In this document: positions 31,165 through 33,765 of the stretch, piece by piece
How positions within the stretch are numbered: position 1 is the first letter of the stretch
How the letters are laid out: the number at the start of each line of letters is the position of its first letter
Assembly: GCA_017534425.1 (NCBI GenBank)
Contig: JAFXWB010000037.1
Location: forward strand, 1-33,765
DNA length: 33,765 nucleotides
Origin: Bacilli bacterium
Lineage (GTDB): Bacteria > Bacillota_I > Bacilli_A > RFN20 > CAG-826
Reading direction: 5' to 3'
Program-made: the position numbers and the translations under genes
Notes under the pieces: generated by a model
Told to the model about the DNA's origin: nothing
Databases searched by the model: none
Seen by the model: the letters and a program-made list of their open reading frames with translations, nothing else

Positions 31165-32070
31165 ATGAGCAAATTCGTAATATTTATTGATTCAACCGGT
31201 GATTTAACAACCGAACAAAGAAAAAACAGCAATATTGAATTCGTTAGAATGTTGGTTAACTGGACAGACAAAGAGAAAAACTTCCATGAAACATATGCAG
31301 ATCTTGACTGGTCCGAAATGACACCAACTCAATACTATAATTTAATGAGAGACGGTTCAGTTATTATGACATCTCAAGTTACCGAACAAGAATTTGATTT
31401 AAAATTCATTCCACATTTAGAGAAAGGTGAAGATATTTTGTATATCTGCTGTTCATCAGCATTAAGTGCTTCTGGCGCCTTGGGTGAACGTCTAGCAAAA
31501 GAAAAATATTCAAAATCATTCCCAAAATGCAAAATTAGAGTTGTTGATGCTCTTAACTCAGGTATGGGTCAAGGCATGATGGCTTTAGATGCCGCTAAAT
31601 TAAGAGATGAAGGCAAATCTTTAGAAGAAGTCGCAGAATTCGTTGAAAAGAATCGTCTTTCATATAATCAAACTGCTACAGTAGAAGATTTAAATACATT
31701 AGCTAAACACGGTCGTGTTAAAGCTTCAACAGCTTTCTTTGGAAATATTTTTGGTGTAAAACCAATCATTATTTCTGATGCAAAAGGAAATAACTTTGCA
31801 GTAGAAAAAGCAAAAGGGAGAAGAAACGCTCTTCTTAGAATCGTAGCAGTCGCAAAAGAAAGAAGTACAGAACTTACTGAGGGAACTGTTTACGTTACTG
31901 AGGCTGATGCAAAACCAGAAGATATTGAACTTTTAGTCTCTCAATTAAAACTTGCAGGATTTAAAAACATTATTCCTCAAAAGATGGGACCAATTCTTTC
32001 TGCATCATGTGGTCCAGCTACAATCGGCCTTTTCTATAGAGGAAAAGAAGAAACCCGCATAGGAGAATAA
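31165..32070 (+). CDS. DegV family fatty-acid-binding protein (FakB type)
   Basis: 301 residues. DegV signatures are FIDSTGDLT (9-17), MTSQVTEQEF (about 71-80, the ligand-gating Ser/Thr region), YICCSSALSASG (about 93-104), TVEDLNTLAKHGRV (His-Gly-Arg) and the C-terminal GPILSASCGPATIGLFY. Such proteins hold a fatty acid while its carboxylate is phosphorylated by FakA, whose gene starts one base after this stop. The acyl phosphate then enters phospholipid synthesis through PlsX/PlsY. AAAGGAG precedes the ATG. It is divergent from the TetR/PAP2 operon, which also concerns lipid phosphates, so common control is conceivable. Confidence 0.93.
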   Translation: MSKFVIFIDSTGDLTTEQRKNSNIEFVRMLVNWTDKEKNFHETYADLDWSEMTPTQYYNLMRDGSVIMTSQVTEQEFDLKFIPHLEKGEDILYICCSSALSASGALGERLAKEKYSKSFPKCKIRVVDALNSGMGQGMMALDAAKLRDEGKSLEEVAEFVEKNRLSYNQTATVEDLNTLAKHGRVKASTAFFGNIFGVKPIIISDAKGNNFAVEKAKGRRNALLRIVAVAKERSTELTEGTVYVTEADAKPEDIELLVSQLKLAGFKNIIPQKMGPILSASCGPATIGLFYRGKEETRIGE

Positions 32071-32071
32071 A

Positions 32072-33748
32072 ATGATTCTCAAGAAATTAAATGGTGAGCA
32101 ATTCAAAGAATTACTTACTAATGGTGCGTTAAATTTAAAAGCCAATTTCGAAGAAGTTGACTCACTAAACGTTTTCCCAGTTCCTGATGGAGATACAGGC
32201 ACCAATATGCTTAGAACCATTTCTGGTGGTGTTTCTGCTTTAAACGGATTTGATGCAAAAGACTTAGGTGAAGTTGGTAAAGTAGTTTCAAAAGGAATGC
32301 TTATGTCTGCTAGAGGAAACTCTGGCGTTATACTTTCCCAAATTTTTAGAGGAATCTGTAAAGGTTTTGAAGGAAAGAAAGAAGTTGATGCAGTTCAACT
32401 CGCAGCAGCTTTCAAAATTGGTGTTAAGCAAGCTTATGGTGCTGTTGTTACACCTGTTGAAGGTACAATTCTTACCGTCTTTAGAGAAGCAACTGAAGTT
32501 GCAACTAAGAAAGTTACAAAAGAATCTACAATTAATGAGTTCTTTGAAGAACATTTAAAACAAGCTGCTAAATCACTTAAGAAAACAAAAGAAATTTTAC
32601 CTGTTCTTAAAGAAGCAAATGTTATTGACTCTGGTGGTGCAGGTTACGTTTACATCGTCAAAGGTATGGTTAAATTCCTTGATGGTGAAAAGATTGAAGC
32701 AGAACTAGTTAAAGAAGAAAAGTCTTCTGAACCAGCTGCCGAAATTGATTTTGGCGCATTTACAAGAGACGATACTCTTCAATTTGGCTATTGCACTGAA
32801 TTCATTTTAAGACTTCAATCTGCCAAAGTTGATGTTGATAATTTCAGTGTTGATCAAATTATTTCTGACCTTAATGAAGACGACATTCAAGGCGACTCTA
32901 TTGTTGCTTTAAAAGATGATGATGTTGTTAAGGTTCATGTTCACACAAAGGAACCAGGAATTGTCCTCCATAAAATGCGAAAATATGGAGAATTCCTCAC
33001 AATTAAGTGTGAAAACATGGCTCTTCAACATAACGAAAATATGTCGGAAGAAGAACGTGAGTCACAAGCACATCGCGAACACAAAAAGTATGCGATTGTT
33101 GCAGTTGCACAAGGTCAAGGTATCATCGAACAATTCAAAGCACTTGGTGTTGATGTAGTTGTCTCCGGAAACCAAACAATGAACCCTTCAACCGAAGATT
33201 TCATTAAAGCATTTAAATCTCTTGATGCTGAAAACATTATTGTGTTCCCGAACAACAAAAACATTATTATGGCTGCAAAACAAGCAGCACAACTTTATAA
33301 AGGCGCAAAGATTAAGGTTATTCAATCAACCTCAATTCCACAATGTTACTCTGCCCTAACTATGTTAGATTACTCTAGCGATGACCTCACAATTATCTGT
33401 GGTTCATTCTTAGAAGCAATTCGTAACGTTGTTACTGGTGAAATTACAGTCGCTAATAGATCAACAAGACTTAATGGTGTTTCAGTTCAAAAGAACGATC
33501 ACATTGGTATTCTTGATGGCAAGCTCGTAAAATCAACCAAGTTCAAAAATAGAGTCGTTGTAGACTTACTTGCTAAAGTTCCAGGTATGGAAGATAAACA
33601 AGTGCTAACTATCATCTATGGTAAAGATACAACCGAAGAAGAAAAGGCAAAGAATATGGCTAACATTAAGCAAAAATATCCTTACCTTGAAGTTGGTGCA
33701 ATCGATGGCGGTCAAGCTGTCTATAAGTACTTGCTCGCTATTGAATAA
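32072..33748 (+). CDS. fakA: Fatty acid kinase FakA (DAK2 domain)
   Basis: 558 residues, full length for FakA/YloV. The N-terminal DhaL/DAK2 kinase domain has FPVPDGDTGTNM (35-46), the Mg-ATP Asp cluster, then ARGNSGVILSQIFRG and TPVEGTILTVFREA. A middle domain (FGYCTEFIL, then DSIVALKDDDVVKVHVHTKEPG) and a C-terminal DegV-like domain (QSTSIPQCYSALTMLDY and following) complete the three-domain layout. It phosphorylates FakB-bound fatty acids using ATP. The start lies one base after the DegV/FakB gene stop, and AGGAGAA overlaps that stop. The gene ends 17 bases before the window edge, so its terminator is not visible. Confidence 0.94.
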   Translation: MILKKLNGEQFKELLTNGALNLKANFEEVDSLNVFPVPDGDTGTNMLRTISGGVSALNGFDAKDLGEVGKVVSKGMLMSARGNSGVILSQIFRGICKGFEGKKEVDAVQLAAAFKIGVKQAYGAVVTPVEGTILTVFREATEVATKKVTKESTINEFFEEHLKQAAKSLKKTKEILPVLKEANVIDSGGAGYVYIVKGMVKFLDGEKIEAELVKEEKSSEPAAEIDFGAFTRDDTLQFGYCTEFILRLQSAKVDVDNFSVDQIISDLNEDDIQGDSIVALKDDDVVKVHVHTKEPGIVLHKMRKYGEFLTIKCENMALQHNENMSEEERESQAHREHKKYAIVAVAQGQGIIEQFKALGVDVVVSGNQTMNPSTEDFIKAFKSLDAENIIVFPNNKNIIMAAKQAAQLYKGAKIKVIQSTSIPQCYSALTMLDYSSDDLTIICGSFLEAIRNVVTGEITVANRSTRLNGVSVQKNDHIGILDGKLVKSTKFKNRVVVDLLAKVPGMEDKQVLTIIYGKDTTEEEKAKNMANIKQKYPYLEVGAIDGGQAVYKYLLAIE

Positions 33749-33765
33749 TTACTATGAGGAATCCG

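Noticed and set aside
1-33765. Mycoplasma-type genetic code (TGA as Trp)
   Set aside because: ATGA overlaps at 20147, 21389 and 25937 use TGA as a stop, and Trp is encoded by TGG throughout.

Overview
The window is AT-rich, densely coded bacterial DNA. Most genes carry strong Shine-Dalgarno sites (GGAGG or AGGAG types). Promoters read as sigma-A type, and Rho-independent terminators are abundant and often shared by convergent genes. Gene content is that of a low-GC Firmicute: DegV/FakA, class II aldolase, RarA, NfeD/SPFH, a perfect CcpA-type cre motif, and a surface protein with InlB-like repeats and a C-terminal membrane anchor. An uncultured gut or rumen member of the Bacilli (Erysipelotrichales/RFN20-like) would fit, but that placement is inference. 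TGA is a real stop codon (several ATGA overlaps), so the Mycoplasma code is not used. No rRNA, tRNA, CRISPR array or insertion sequence was seen.

Layout. 1-2450: a surface protein, 5' end outside the window. 2492-4118: a divergent PHP phosphatase and EEP hydrolase. 4158-8499: a redox/detoxification cluster (ArsB/SLC13-type permease, aldo/keto reductase, frameshifted alpha/beta hydrolase, flavin reductase, divergent nitroreductase). 8518-9750: a Fic protein with repeat-rich control DNA and an unexplained, terminator-flanked intergenic unit. 9751-12430: a membrane-anchored protein of unknown function and a DUF2130 protein. 12473-14335: a CASTOR/POLLUX-like channel. 14336-15222: an orphan small-RNA candidate and a Phd/YefM-ParE type toxin-antitoxin pair. 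15319-18530: a cre-marked operon of a variant Fic protein and an EF-G-like GTPase. 18548-19450: a K+ channel. 19614-21076: a flavodoxin-like reductase overlapping cysK. 21118-21652: a second toxin-antitoxin pair with tandem operator palindromes. 21700-25671: an SPFH, Na/Pi transporter and NfeD-like operon. 25737-27134: a small ORF, a frameshifted Dabb gene and an EamA transporter. 27254-29546: fba and rarA. 29586-31050: TetR and PAP2. 31165-33748: DegV and FakA (fatty acid kinase).

The most unusual items are these. (1) The Fic/EF-G-like operon, where the Fic motif has His in place of its acidic residue and the GTPase has Asn in place of the catalytic His. (2) An SPFH protein with an insertion of roughly 200 residues, encoded with a Na/Pi transporter and an NfeD-like protein carrying a long PEPQ repeat. 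(3) An orphan RNA of about 52 nt with its own consensus promoter and terminator. (4) At least six genes whose best promoter places the transcription start at or within a few bases of the start codon, i.e. probably leaderless mRNAs. (5) A repeat-rich promoter for the first Fic gene beside a 9572-9718 unit that could be a structured RNA or a gene remnant. Two genes (6404-7359, 25937-26228) carry single-base frameshifts, either real decay or sequencing error.
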